From contig NZ_JAJIRN010000002.1 in assembly GCF_025717515.1 (NCBI RefSeq), forward strand, positions 1 through 64,000: a stretch of 64,000 nt of DNA, read 5' to 3'. This DNA is from Roseateles oligotrophus (GTDB lineage Bacteria; Pseudomonadota; Gammaproteobacteria; Burkholderiales; Burkholderiaceae_C). This document shows, piece after piece, positions 48,300-58,176 of the stretch; position 1 is the stretch's first letter, and the number at the start of each line of letters is the position of its first letter. A model generated the notes under the pieces. That model ran no database searches. It saw only the letters and a program-made list of their open reading frames with translations, and was not told where the DNA came from. Both the position numbers and the translations under genes were made by a program.

Positions 48300-48827
48300 A
48301 TGGATAACGACTTTGACAGCCACGATCACCGCATTTTGGCCGAACTCCAAGCCGACGCCCGCCTGACCATGGCCGAGTTGGGCCGCCGGGTTCATCTGAG
48401 TCAACCGGCCGTCACCGAGCGGGTGCGCAAGCTGGAGGACCTGGGCGTCATCAGCGGCTACCAGGCGATCGTCAACAGCGCCAAGCTGGGCTATGCGATA
48501 CGCGCCGTGATCCGCGTCGGGCGTTGCGATGAGGCGCGTGTGCTGCGGGCCCTGGAGGCCAGCCCCGAGGTATTGACCGCCTTCAACGTGACCGGCGAAG
48601 ACAGCTGGATTTTGGAGATCGCCGTGCGCGATGTGGCGCATCTGGAGCAGGTGCTGCAGCGTTATTGCAGCTTGGCAGAAACCTCGACTGCAATCATCCT
48701 CAGATGTTTGCGCGAGCATGCGCCGTTGCGCCCGGTGCCCCCGCTTGTCGAGGCAGCAAGCGGCGACCCGGAAGCCGCGCCCAAACAAAAAAAGACCCGC
48801 CGTAGCGGGTCATCGGGGTCACTTTAG
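48300..48827 (+). CDS. Lrp/AsnC-family transcriptional regulator
   Basis: A 175-residue regulator with HTH (FDSHDHRILAELQADARLTM, GRRVHLSQPAVTERVRKLE) and RAM domain (ASPEVLTAFNVTGEDSWILE). The last about 12 residues (KKTRRSGSSGSL) are encoded by the tolC terminator region and are unlike the family. It is divergent from the EamA exporter and probably controls it. Confidence 0.9.
   Translation: MDNDFDSHDHRILAELQADARLTMAELGRRVHLSQPAVTERVRKLEDLGVISGYQAIVNSAKLGYAIRAVIRVGRCDEARVLRALEASPEVLTAFNVTGEDSWILEIAVRDVAHLEQVLQRYCSLAETSTAIILRCLREHAPLRPVPPLVEAASGDPEAAPKQKKTRRSGSSGSL
48787..48811 (-). terminator. tolC terminator inside the Lrp gene end
   Basis: Arms GACCCGC and GCGGGTC (48794-48811, CGTA loop); on the minus strand TTTTTTT follows. 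It ends the minus-strand tolC transcript and overlaps the Lrp coding end on the other strand. Confidence 0.8.
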
Positions 48828-48836
48828 AAGCGAAGC

Positions 48837-50183
48837 CTATTTCACCAGCAACTGATTGGTTGCGGCGACGTCTTCGGGCTTCAAGACGCCGGCCGCCTGA
48901 CGCAGTTTCAGGTTCAAGAGCACCGCGTCATAGCGCGCCTTGGCCAAATCGCGCTGAGTCGTGAAGAGCTGGGTCTGCGCATTCAAGACATCAAGATTGA
49001 CCCGCACGCCGACCTTGAAGCCCAGTTGAGTCGCATCCAACGCCAACTTGGTAGATGACTCGGCCGCTTCCAGCGCCTTGACTTGGGCTGCCTGCGACAA
49101 AGCGCCATAGAAGTTGCTTCGCGTCCCTTCCGACACCCCGCGGCGGGCATTGGCCAAATCTTGCCTGGCCTTCTCTTCGAGCGCCAAGGCTTCCTTGATC
49201 CGGTTCTGCGTGGCACCGCCGGTATAGAGCGGCAGGTTCACCGACAAGGCGACATTACCGCTGCCGGTTGTGCCGAGAATTTGCGCGCCGTTACCGCGCG
49301 CATTGACGGCGCCTACGGTGGCGCTCAAATCAACCGTCAGGCCATCCGAGGCGCGAGCCTTGCCGGTCTCCAGCACCGAGGAGTCAACGCCGATGCGGGC
49401 CTTGCGAATCTGCGGATGCTGCTCTTCGGCCCGTTCAACCCAGGGCTCCACGGCCGCAGGCATGATGGCCGGCAAAGCCACCGGCAATGCCAGCCGCTTG
49501 GGCGTGACCGGCTTGCCGACCACATGATTCAGCTTCAACTGCCGGACTCGCAAATCATTGTCGGCAGCGATCTCGGCTGCGGTGGCCAGGTCGAACTTGG
49601 CTTGCGCTTCACGCGTGTCGGTGATGGTGGTGGTGCCAACCTCGAAATTGCGTTTGGCCGACGCCAATTGCTCCGAAAACGCCGTTCTGGCCGCTTGCGT
49701 CGTGGTCAAGGTGTCCTGGGCGCCCAGCACATCAAAATAGGCTTGCGCCAGCCGCACGATCAGGTCTTGCTCGGCGGCCTCAAGATCGGCGGCAGCAATA
49801 TCCAGACCCAAACGCGCCTGTTCCACGGTCAAACGATTGCCCTTGTTGTAGAGCGAATACTTGCCATTCAGCCCGGCTTGAACGGTGCTGGCTCCGAGCC
49901 AATCACGCTTGGGCATATTGATCTCTTCGTGCTTGGCCGTGCCGCCCACGCCCAGACTCGGTTTCTCCAGAGCCTCAACTTGACCCACCTTGTACTGGGC
50001 CGAATCGGCCTGCGCGCGGGCCGACAAATAGGTCGGATCAAAGGCGCGGGTTGCGTCGTACAGCTCGAGCAGGCTCTGCGCCCTGGCCACACCGGCAGCA
50101 CCGAAGGAAGCGAAGGCGACCACCAAGGCAAAGCCAAGGCGACTCAAAGGGCGGTGCGAATGGGATGCGCGATGGTCTGACAT
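48837..50183 (-). CDS. tolC: TolC-family outer-membrane efflux protein
   Basis: Outer-membrane channel of tripartite efflux or type I secretion. Signal peptide (FALVVAFASFGAAGVARA) precedes the OEP repeats: LLELYDATRAFDPTYLSARA, and the second repeat LPLYTGGATQNRIKEALALE, each with the coiled-coil pattern. 448 residues from 50183. It is the last gene in the pump operon but 65 bases separate it from the rhodanese gene. Confidence 0.92.
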   Translation of the reverse strand: MSDHRASHSHRPLSRLGFALVVAFASFGAAGVARAQSLLELYDATRAFDPTYLSARAQADSAQYKVGQVEALEKPSLGVGGTAKHEEINMPKRDWLGASTVQAGLNGKYSLYNKGNRLTVEQARLGLDIAAADLEAAEQDLIVRLAQAYFDVLGAQDTLTTTQAARTAFSEQLASAKRNFEVGTTTITDTREAQAKFDLATAAEIAADNDLRVRQLKLNHVVGKPVTPKRLALPVALPAIMPAAVEPWVERAEEQHPQIRKARIGVDSSVLETGKARASDGLTVDLSATVGAVNARGNGAQILGTTGSGNVALSVNLPLYTGGATQNRIKEALALEEKARQDLANARRGVSEGTRSNFYGALSQAAQVKALEAAESSTKLALDATQLGFKVGVRVNLDVLNAQTQLFTTQRDLAKARYDAVLLNLKLRQAAGVLKPEDVAATNQLLVK

Positions 50184-50247
50184 GAACTTCCTCGTGATTA
50201 GCATTTACTTATTACAGAATTCAAGCGTCATAGCCTAGGCCATAGAC

Positions 50248-50577
50248 TCAATATCTCGGCACCGCCACATCGACCCCTAAGGACCATGCATCGATACCAC
50301 CGGCAAGGTTATAAACGGAAGTGAAGCCCGCGCGCAGCAAAAATGCGACGACTTGCAGACTTCTGACCCCGTGATGGCAATAACAGACGATGGGCTGCGT
50401 CGAATCAAGCTCGGCCAAGCGCGCCGAAATCTGCCCCATCGGTATCAATTGGCTGCCCGCGCCGTCGATGGCAATGCTGGCCAACTGCGCCTCCCAAGGC
50501 TCGCGTACATCCAGCAGCAAGGGCGGTGAGCTGCCGGCGCACATCGCCAGGAGCTCATCGGCAGCGATTTGAATCAT
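50248..50577 (-). CDS. Rhodanese-like sulfurtransferase domain protein
   Basis: A 109-residue single rhodanese domain. LLLDVREPWEAQLA and the active-site loop PIVCYCHHGVRSLQVVAFL with catalytic Cys. Cytosolic. The pcm-rhodanese-tolC order is widespread in betaproteobacteria; the functional link is unclear. It lies six bases after the pcm stop. Confidence 0.92.
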   Translation of the reverse strand: MIQIAADELLAMCAGSSPPLLLDVREPWEAQLASIAIDGAGSQLIPMGQISARLAELDSTQPIVCYCHHGVRSLQVVAFLLRAGFTSVYNLAGGIDAWSLGVDVAVPRY

Positions 50578-50582
50578 TGGAT

Positions 50583-51236
50583 TCAGAAACTGAACGCGCT
50601 GACCGGCGCGAAGCCTTGCAAGCGCGGCGCCACGGTGTCGAATAGATTGGTGGTGCGGAAATCCTGCTCGCCAACTCGTTGAATCAGCTGAGCCTGCATC
50701 ACCGGCTCATCCCCAACGATGGCCGCCAAACGACCGCCCAGCTTGAGCTGATTCAAAAGCTCGGCCGGCACCTCGGCCACCGAACCGGACAGCAAGATCA
50801 CATCGAACGGCCCTTCGGCAGCAAAGCCCTTGGCGCCATCTTGCTCGCGCACGGTCACATTCGACAGGCCGGCACGCTTCAGGTTCGCGGTCGCCAGCGC
50901 CGCCAACTCGGGATTAATCTCGAGCGAAATGACGCGCTGCGCCCGGTGGCCCAATAAGGCGGCCATAAAGCCACTGCCGGCACCGACCTCCAGCACTTTT
51001 TCATGCCTGGCCACCTTCAGCTCCTGCAGCAAGCGCGCTTCGACACGCGGCACCAACATGCACTGCCCGCCGGGCAAGGGAATCTCGACGTCCATAAAGG
51101 CCAAGGCCTTGCAGGACGGCGGCACAAAATCCTCACGTTTGACCACCGCCAGCAGTTGCAGCACGCTGCTATCCAGCACATCCCAGGGCCGGATCTGCTG
51201 CTCGATCATATTGAAGCGGGCTTGTTCGATATTCAT
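50583..51236 (-). CDS. Protein-L-isoaspartate O-methyltransferase family protein
   Basis: SAM-dependent repair methyltransferase-like protein, 217 residues. SAM site EKVLEVGAGSGFMAALLGHR, then ISLEINPELAALA and DVILLSGSVAEVP. The catalytic Ser/Thr context of authentic Pcm is not clearly seen, so function as isoAsp repair enzyme is probable but not proved. Confidence 0.88.
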   Translation of the reverse strand: MNIEQARFNMIEQQIRPWDVLDSSVLQLLAVVKREDFVPPSCKALAFMDVEIPLPGGQCMLVPRVEARLLQELKVARHEKVLEVGAGSGFMAALLGHRAQRVISLEINPELAALATANLKRAGLSNVTVREQDGAKGFAAEGPFDVILLSGSVAEVPAELLNQLKLGGRLAAIVGDEPVMQAQLIQRVGEQDFRTTNLFDTVAPRLQGFAPVSAFSF

Positions 51237-51277
51237 GTCTATTCCTCAGGGAATTGTTACTCCATCAGCCGGGGATT

Positions 51278-54200
51278 CTAGGGCCTGCCAGCTGCCATAA
51301 ATCTGCGTTTGGCCCAGGCACCAAGGTCGTCCAGATAGCAATAGATCACCGGCACCACCACCAGCGTCAGCAGCGACGAGGTGATCACGCCGCCGATAAC
51401 GGCCTGCCCCATCGGTGCGCGTTGCTCCGAGCCTTCGCTGAGCGCAAAGGCCAAGGGCAGCATGCCGAAAATCATCGCCATCGTGGTCATCAAAATCGGC
51501 CGCAAGCGGACCTGGGCCGCATGCAGCAAGGCCTGCTCACGGCCCATCGGTTCGGCATCAACACCGTGACCATGCTCACCCTCGCGCGCCCGGATCGCAA
51601 AGTCGATCAGCAAGATCGCATTCTTGGTCACCAGCCCCATCAGCATCACGATGCCGATGATGCTGAACATATTCAGCGTCGAGCGGAACATCAGCAGCGC
51701 CAACACCACACCGAGCAAGGTCAGGGGTAGCGAGCTCATCAGGGCCAAGGGCTGCAAGAAGCTCTTGAACTGGCTGGCCAGAATCATGTAGATGAACACG
51801 ATCGCCAGCGCTAGCGCGCCAACCGCGTATTGGAACGACTCGTTCATATTCTTGGTCGAGCCGCCGAAGGTGTAGCGGTAGCCGGGCGGGAAAGCGGTGC
51901 GTTCGAGCACCGCCTTGATATCGGCCGAGACCTCGCCCGAGCTGCGACCCAAGGCATTGGCATCGATGGTGATCTCGCGGCTCATATCGCGCCGATTGAT
52001 CTGACTCGGTCCACTCGACTCGCGGATCTCGGCCACTTGAGACAAGCGCACGACGCGCGCCGAGCCATCGGCCGCCGCGCTCACATTGATGGGCAGCTGC
52101 TGAAGATCGGCCAAGGCCTTGCGGCCAGCCGGCCCCAGCCGCACGATCACGTCATAGTTCTCGCCGTCAAGCGCACGCCAGTTGCCCACCGTGGTGCCGG
52201 CCAGCAAGGTGCGCAGCGAGCCGGCCAGGGCATTCACGTTCAAGCCCGCGTCGGCAGCGGCGTCGCGCTTGACCTCGATCGCGATCAATGGCCGATTTGC
52301 CTTCAGCGAGCTGTCCAGATCCACCAGACCGGGAATCTTGCTTATCTCGGCCTGAATCTGCCGAGAGAGCCGCTCCAACTCGCCCAGATCTGCTCCCTGA
52401 ATCGAAAACTGCAGGCTTTTGCCGCCGCCCAAATCGGTCGGGCCAATATTGGTGATGGTGATGGCCGGCACGGCGGCAAGCTTGTCGCGCATCGGTTGAG
52501 CCAGATCGGCCACGCTGCGGCTGCGCTCGGCCCGGCTGGCCAGCCGCACATAAATCGCACCGTAAATCTTGCCGGCCGCGAAGCCGCTATTGATCGTCGT
52601 CACGGTGTAGCGCACCTCGGGCAACTCGCGCAGCAGCGCATCGATTTGGCGCGCCCGTGCCTCGGTGACCTCCAGCGCGGAGCCCACCGGCGTGTAGAAA
52701 TTGATCTGCGTTTCGGACAGATCGGCCTTGGGCACGAACTCCTTGCCGACCCCGCCGAGCAGTACAAAGCTGAACAGAAAGCTTGCAAAAGCGAGCCACA
52801 AGGTGGCGCCCTTGTGGCGCAGCGACCAGCTCAAAATACGCTGATAGGCGCCCGACAACCATTCGGTGAAACGGTCCACCTGCTGGGTCACGCGGCCCAG
52901 CGTCTTGTCATACCAGCCCGAGCGGCCGGCAGGCTCATGCCAAATGCTCGACAGCATCGGGTCCAGCGTGAAGCTGACGAACATCGAGATCAGTACCGCC
53001 GCGACGATGGTGATGCCGAACTCATGGAAAAACTTGCCGACGATGCCGCCCATAAAGCCGATCGGCAGGAACACCGCCACGATGGACAAGGTGGTGGCCA
53101 GCACCGCCAGGCCGATCTCTTGGGTACCGTCGAGGGCGGCTTGCCTAGGGCTGGCGCCCATCTGCACATGACGCACGATGTTCTCACGCACGACGATGGC
53201 GTCATCGATCAAGAGCCCCACGCACAGGCTCAGCGCCATCATCGTGATGTTGTTGATCGTGAAGCCGAAGGCATACATGAACAAAAATGTACCGATCAAG
53301 GCAATCGGCAGCGTGAGGCCGGTAATGACGGTGGAGCGCCAGGAATTGAGGAACAAGAAAACGATCAGAATCGTCAACGCCGCACCCTCGAACAAGGTGC
53401 GCTGCACATTGGCAACCGAGACGCGGATGGCACGCGAGTTGTCGCGGTTGATCTCGGTGCGAATGCCCGGCGGCGTCACATTGGCCGAGTCTTTCAGCGC
53501 GCTCATCAAACCGTCGACCACCGCGATGGTGTTCTCGCCCTGGCTCTTTTGCACACTCAGCAGCACCGTGCGTTGGCCGTTATAGAGTGCCAGGCTCTCG
53601 ACTTCCTGCGGCCCGTCGATCACATCGGCGAGCTGCCAGAGCTTGATGGCCACGCCGCCCTTGCGCGCCACCACGATATCGCGGAAATCAGCCGGCACCT
53701 TCAGCCGCGCATTGATCTGCACTACCCGTTCCTGCTCATTCGAGCGGATAGCGCCGAGCGGCAATTCCTGGTTCTCGCTTTTGACGGCGGCCAGCACCTG
53801 ATCAACACCGACCCCAAGCGACTCCATGTCTCGCGGGCGCAATTGCAACTGAATCTGGCGCTGCAGGCCACCCACCACGCTGACCGAACCGACTCCGCGC
53901 ACGTTCTCCAAGCGCTTTTGCAAGACCTGGGTGGCCCAGGTGGTCAGCTCTTGAGTGCTACGACTCTTATCGTCAGCCAAGACCGCCACGCTGAAGATCG
54001 GCGCGCTTTGGGGATCAAAGCGCGAGATCCGCGGCTCCTTCACTTCCTCACGCAAAAGCGGGCGTATCAGCGCGACCTTCTCGCGCACATCTTCGGCCGC
54101 CTTGCGGCCATCGACATCGAGATTGAACTCGATGATGACGACCGAAGTGCCCTCGTAGGAGCGCGAGGTCAAGCTGCTGATACCGGCCACCGTGTTGACC

Positions 54201-54409
54201 GCCGATTCGATCTTCTTGCTGACCTCGCTCTCGACGATCTCGGGTGAGGCGCCGGGGTAGTCCATCTGCACCACGATGGTGGGGAAATCAACGTTAGGGA
54301 ATTGATCGACCGACAAACGCTGATAGCTGAACAGCCCCAGCACCACCAGCGCCAGCATGAGCATCACCGCCATGACCGGGTTTTGGATCGAAATGCGTGT
54401 GAACCACAT
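51278..54409 (-). CDS. RND efflux pump inner-membrane transporter (HAE1, AcrB/MdtB-like)
   Basis: A 1043-residue proton-driven pump. N-terminal [20 protein letters not shown], then two large periplasmic loops and 12 membrane segments. The proton-relay Asp pair is seen in [20 protein letters not shown]. Near the end come [20 protein letters not shown] and [17 protein letters not shown]. It follows the MFP gene by 15 bases and is probably regulated by TetR. Confidence 0.95.
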   Translation of the reverse strand: MWFTRISIQNPVMAVMLMLALVVLGLFSYQRLSVDQFPNVDFPTIVVQMDYPGASPEIVESEVSKKIESAVNTVAGISSLTSRSYEGTSVVIIEFNLDVDGRKAAEDVREKVALIRPLLREEVKEPRISRFDPQSAPIFSVAVLADDKSRSTQELTTWATQVLQKRLENVRGVGSVSVVGGLQRQIQLQLRPRDMESLGVGVDQVLAAVKSENQELPLGAIRSNEQERVVQINARLKVPADFRDIVVARKGGVAIKLWQLADVIDGPQEVESLALYNGQRTVLLSVQKSQGENTIAVVDGLMSALKDSANVTPPGIRTEINRDNSRAIRVSVANVQRTLFEGAALTILIVFLFLNSWRSTVITGLTLPIALIGTFLFMYAFGFTINNITMMALSLCVGLLIDDAIVVRENIVRHVQMGASPRQAALDGTQEIGLAVLATTLSIVAVFLPIGFMGGIVGKFFHEFGITIVAAVLISMFVSFTLDPMLSSIWHEPAGRSGWYDKTLGRVTQQVDRFTEWLSGAYQRILSWSLRHKGATLWLAFASFLFSFVLLGGVGKEFVPKADLSETQINFYTPVGSALEVTEARARQIDALLRELPEVRYTVTTINSGFAAGKIYGAIYVRLASRAERSRSVADLAQPMRDKLAAVPAITITNIGPTDLGGGKSLQFSIQGADLGELERLSRQIQAEISKIPGLVDLDSSLKANRPLIAIEVKRDAAADAGLNVNALAGSLRTLLAGTTVGNWRALDGENYDVIVRLGPAGRKALADLQQLPINVSAAADGSARVVRLSQVAEIRESSGPSQINRRDMSREITIDANALGRSSGEVSADIKAVLERTAFPPGYRYTFGGSTKNMNESFQYAVGALALAIVFIYMILASQFKSFLQPLALMSSLPLTLLGVVLALLMFRSTLNMFSIIGIVMLMGLVTKNAILLIDFAIRAREGEHGHGVDAEPMGREQALLHAAQVRLRPILMTTMAMIFGMLPLAFALSEGSEQRAPMGQAVIGGVITSSLLTLVVVPVIYCYLDDLGAWAKRRFMAAGRP

Positions 54410-54424
54410 TGTTGCGACTCCGGC

Positions 54425-55564
54425 TCAGCGCGCTGCGGCCGAAGCGCGCTGAGCCGGCAAGGTCAGCAAGGTGCCGTCCGCCACCTGCCCCGCCGTGCCG
54501 GTCAGCAGCAGCGCGCCCTCGGGCACACCGCCGCGCAACTCCAGCACGGCCTGGCCGCGCAGCTCGCCGCTGCGGCCAAGCTCAACATCGTGGGCGCGCG
54601 CCTTGCCGTCCACGACCTGCAACACATAGGGTCGCGCCTTGTCGAAACGCACCGCGGACAGGGGCGCCACCAAACCCTCGAATTCATCCAGCAGCAGTCG
54701 CCCACGCGCAAACATGCCGTGGCGCAGGCCGGCCTGACCGGCCACCTTCAGGTACACCAGCACCGCACGCGAGCCCGCTTGTGCGGCCGGGTTGATGCGC
54801 GCCACGGTGGCAGGCAACTCCGCTGCCATGCCATCGACCTGCAGCAGCGCCTTGGCACCGATCTTCAGACCTGCGGCCTGCTCTGGCGCAATCGCGGCCT
54901 CCAGCTCCAGCTGACTCAGATTGACGATTTCAAGTACCCGGCCATCGATGGCCACGCGCTCACCCGGCTGGGCCAGGCGCTGCGAGACCTGGCCATTGAT
55001 GGGGGAAACAAGTGTCGCGTCGGCACGCGCCTTGCGCGCCAAATCGACGGCAGATTGGGCGGCCAAAAAGCTCGCCTCGCTGCCCGCCATCGTGGCCACG
55101 GCATTGTCCAGCGCGGTGCTCGAAATAAAACCCTGGCCGACCAGCGCCTGGTTGTTTGCCAAGCTGCGCCGCGCAATATCGAGCTGTGACTTGGCGGCCT
55201 TGGCGTTTTGCTCGGCCTGGCGCATACGCAAGTCCAGCTCGACCGCATCGAGTTGCCCCACGGGCTGACCGGCGCGCACGCTGTCGCCCTCACGCACCGT
55301 CAAGTTGGCCAGTTCGGCCGCGACCTTGGCCTTGATCACCGCGCTCTCCACCGCTCTCAAGCTGCCGGAGATTTCAAGCTTGGCCGAAAAGCGCTCGCGC
55401 CTGACTTGGGCCACATCAATGTCCGCCAACGCCAAGCCGGCCCGCGGCTTGGTCTCAACTTGCATCGCCTGCTTGGCCTTCGACAGCTTCATCTGCCGCA
55501 GGCCGACTGCGCCCAAGGCGGCCACGGCGATCACCGCAAGTGAAACCTTCAACCATGTCTTCAT
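54425..55564 (-). CDS. RND efflux periplasmic adaptor (membrane fusion protein)
   Basis: A 379-residue HlyD/AcrA-like adaptor. N-terminal hydrophobic anchor ([20 protein letters not shown]), lipoyl half-motifs such as [20 protein letters not shown] and [20 protein letters not shown], then beta-barrel and membrane-proximal domains. The start overlaps the tetR stop by four bases. Confidence 0.94.
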   Translation of the reverse strand: MKTWLKVSLAVIAVAALGAVGLRQMKLSKAKQAMQVETKPRAGLALADIDVAQVRRERFSAKLEISGSLRAVESAVIKAKVAAELANLTVREGDSVRAGQPVGQLDAVELDLRMRQAEQNAKAAKSQLDIARRSLANNQALVGQGFISSTALDNAVATMAGSEASFLAAQSAVDLARKARADATLVSPINGQVSQRLAQPGERVAIDGRVLEIVNLSQLELEAAIAPEQAAGLKIGAKALLQVDGMAAELPATVARINPAAQAGSRAVLVYLKVAGQAGLRHGMFARGRLLLDEFEGLVAPLSAVRFDKARPYVLQVVDGKARAHDVELGRSGELRGQAVLELRGGVPEGALLLTGTAGQVADGTLLTLPAQRASAAAR

Positions 55565-56217
55565 TGATCGGATGCTTTCGGAGGGGTACTCAAGAGGCCG
55601 CGCAGAATCAAATCCATTTGCACCGCCAAGACCGCGGGAGGGTCGATCGTGGGGCCGTGCAGCTTGCAGGCGCCAAAGGAATGTTGGTAAAGAATCATGT
55701 GCAACATCGGCCCGACCAACACATGCACGGTGTCGGCCACCGGCACCGGGCGGAACTCGCCGCTCTGGATGCCGCGCTCGATCAAGCTGCCGAGCAGGCG
55801 GTGCGTTGGCTGGACCACTTCATCGACGTAAAAGCGCGCCAGTTCGGGGAAGTTGCGCGCCTCGGCCATCATGATCTTGCTGATGCCGCCGGCCGTACCA
55901 AGGCCCACCTGGCGCCACCACTCGCCCATCACATGGCAGAGCAGATCGGCCACCGTTCCCTGGTGCTGCGCGGCCAGCACCGCGGCCTCGGCAATACGGG
56001 AAGACAGGTTCTCGCGCACCACCGCCTTGAACAAATCGTCCTTGCTCGGGTAATAGAGGTAAAGCGTGCCCTTGGAGACGCCGGCCAGTGCCGCCACCTC
56101 CTCGGCGCGGGTCGCCGCAAAACCTTTTTCAACGAACAGGCTCAAGGCAGCCGCCAGTAGCTCCTGCGGGCGGGCTTCCTTGCGGCGTTGGCGGGGGGCT
56201 GTACTCAAGTGGCGCAC
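55561..56217 (-). CDS. TetR-family repressor of the RND operon
   Basis: A 218-residue regulator. HTH residues 15-60: [40 protein letters not shown]. The C-terminal ligand domain is helical. The start is GTG at 56217 with no Shine-Dalgarno; the inverted repeat overlaps it (see operator). It is first in the tetR-MFP-RND operon, so it should repress itself and the pump. Confidence 0.92.
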   Translation of the reverse strand: MRHLSTAPRQRRKEARPQELLAAALSLFVEKGFAATRAEEVAALAGVSKGTLYLYYPSKDDLFKAVVRENLSSRIAEAAVLAAQHQGTVADLLCHVMGEWWRQVGLGTAGGISKIMMAEARNFPELARFYVDEVVQPTHRLLGSLIERGIQSGEFRPVPVADTVHVLVGPMLHMILYQHSFGACKLHGPTIDPPAVLAVQMDLILRGLLSTPPKASDQ

Positions 56218-56239
56218 TGACTAATGACCGATTGGTCAG
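56217..56239. promoter_or_regulatory. TetR-type operator palindrome
   Basis: TGACC-GATT-GGTCA (56225-56238) is a perfect inverted repeat, nested in outer CTGAC (56217-56221) and GTCAG (56235-56239). It overlaps the GTG start of tetR and lies between tetR and the divergent acyltransferase gene. Confidence 0.6.
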
Positions 56240-56457
56240 TAATGTAAGCGAGTGCGGGGCGTGGGTCAACGTTGGAGTTGCGAGGCCGGGCCGCGCGAGC
56301 CGCCTTTGGAGCTGCGGCCCGCGCGGCCTCGATCCGCTTTGCGCTCGGTCAATGCTGCCGTCGATGCTGCTTGTTACGGTCAATGCAAGTTGCAGAGTTG
56401 CTGACCCGTTGTGGCTGCATTCGGTCCCGATGCAGGCGCGGGCAAAGGGGTATCCAT

Positions 56458-57834
56458 ATGTTGAAAAACCTGACCGCAGCGGCGGCCGGCGCAGCCAACA
56501 CCCGCGGGCGTGATGCGGGTTTGGGTGTTCACACGATGAGCGCGGTTGACGCCGCTTGGCTGCATATGGATGGTCCGGCCAATCCGGCCATCGTGGTCGG
56601 CATCTCGCTGACCCGCGTGCCGCTGGACTTCAAGCGGGTGCGGGCCGTGTTCAAGCGCTGCGCCGATGAATTCGACCGCTTCCGCCAGCGGGTGGTAGAG
56701 AGCGGCCTATTGTTTCCTGCCCTGACGTGGGCCGACATGGCTGACTTCGAAATCGAGCGGCATGTGCACCGCGCCGCCCTGCCGCAACCCGGCGACGAGG
56801 CAGCGCTGCGGGCGCTGATCGGCGAGCTGGCCGCGCTGCCGCTTGATCGCGCCCTGCCGCTCTGGCAGGTGCATGTTGTCGACGGTTGCGAGCCCCGCGG
56901 CCAGGGCGGCGCGCTGATCATGCGCTACCACCATTGCATCGGCGACGGCACCGCGATGATGGCCTTGGCCACCCGTCTATTCGAGTCTGCGGCCGGCCGC
57001 CGGCACAAGCTGGCCCTGCCCGCCAGCCATCTGCCAGCGCATGACCGGCCGGTCGCCGATCTGCTCGACAAGGCCGGATTGGTGCTCGCGGGGGCCGGCA
57101 CCTTATTGGCCGATCTGCTGATCGCGCCCGATCCACCATCACCGTTCAAGGGCAAGTTCGGCCTCGGCAAGCGCGTGGCTTGGTCGGCGCCGGTGCCGAT
57201 CGCGCGGGTCAAGGAAATCGGCGCTCCGACGGGCGCCAAGGTCAACGATGTGATGGTCGCCATTGCGTCTGGCGCCCTGCGCGGCTACCTGCGCCGACGC
57301 GGTGTCGACGTGCAGCACACACATTTGCGGGCGATGGTGCCGATTGATCTGCGGCCGCCCGAACACATCGGTCAGCTCGGCAATGAGTTCGGTCTAGCCA
57401 TCCTCGAATTGCCGGTTTCCAACTCGAGTGCGCGGCAGTGCCTAGCGCTGAGCAAGGCCCGCATGGACCAGGTCAAACGTTCGCCCGAAGCAATCGCGAT
57501 GCACCTGCTGTTCGATGTCTTCGGCCGCGGCCCGAAGCTGGTCGAGGATCTGGCAAGCCACATCTTCGGCAGCAAGGCCAGCGTGACCTTGACCAACGTG
57601 GTCGGCCCGCTCGAGCAGGTCAAGCTGGCCGGCTCGCCGGTGGAGCGGATGCTGTTCTGCGTGCCTCATCCCGGTGAAGAGTTGGGCATGGGCATCAGCA
57701 TCATGATCTACCAAGGCATGGCCACCTTGACCGTGATCGCCGACGCGCATCTGGTGCCTGATCCCGAAGCGATCACGCGAGGCTTCAATCGCGAGTTTGA
57801 CCGGCTGTGCCGCTTGCTGCCCGGTCTGAGCTGA
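56458..57834 (+). CDS. WS/DGAT-type O-acyltransferase (wax ester synthase/diacylglycerol acyltransferase)
   Basis: A 458-residue enzyme of the bacterial wax-ester/triacylglycerol synthase family. The catalytic HHxxxDG is present in MRYHHCIGDGTAMMALA, with GAKVNDVMVAIASGALRGYL and TLTNVVGPLEQVKLAG matching the other conserved motifs. AAGGGG precedes the ATG at 56458; the N-terminal 25 residues are Ala-rich. The usual form makes storage lipid from acyl-CoA; the acceptor is not shown. It is divergent from tetR, 240 bases away. Confidence 0.88.
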   Translation: MLKNLTAAAAGAANTRGRDAGLGVHTMSAVDAAWLHMDGPANPAIVVGISLTRVPLDFKRVRAVFKRCADEFDRFRQRVVESGLLFPALTWADMADFEIERHVHRAALPQPGDEAALRALIGELAALPLDRALPLWQVHVVDGCEPRGQGGALIMRYHHCIGDGTAMMALATRLFESAAGRRHKLALPASHLPAHDRPVADLLDKAGLVLAGAGTLLADLLIAPDPPSPFKGKFGLGKRVAWSAPVPIARVKEIGAPTGAKVNDVMVAIASGALRGYLRRRGVDVQHTHLRAMVPIDLRPPEHIGQLGNEFGLAILELPVSNSSARQCLALSKARMDQVKRSPEAIAMHLLFDVFGRGPKLVEDLASHIFGSKASVTLTNVVGPLEQVKLAGSPVERMLFCVPHPGEELGMGISIMIYQGMATLTVIADAHLVPDPEAITRGFNREFDRLCRLLPGLS

Positions 57835-58176
57835 CTAAGATTCCCAGTTGGATTGCTCGGTACACACAAGGGGTCAAATTGACAAGCAAGAGCGACATCA
57901 CCGCCTGGGGCCGGCGCTGCTCCTTCAATGTTCAACCTAGATTCGGCAGTTGGCCGCTCACTTTTGCCTAGGAAGGCCGATGAATGCTTGCGAAGGTCGC
58001 TTCGACTTGATTCACCTTTTTGGTGAGATCGCTACGCACCCGATTGCGCCGCGCTACGGCACGCTGGCCGACATTGCCGTCGGCAGCGGCGCGAGGCGTT
58101 CAGAAAAAACGTCGCCCAGCCTTTTGACGCACTGTTCGGCCGCCTCGCCTATTGATGAAGTCAGGGCGGCTATTTC
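57835..58176. other. Intergenic region without a clear gene
   Basis: About 340 bases between the acyltransferase and the convergent hydrolase gene. A 95-codon frame (57950-58237) exists with fair codon use but runs antisense into the hydrolase end and shows no family match. I see no RNA structure or repeat of note. Confidence 0.5.
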
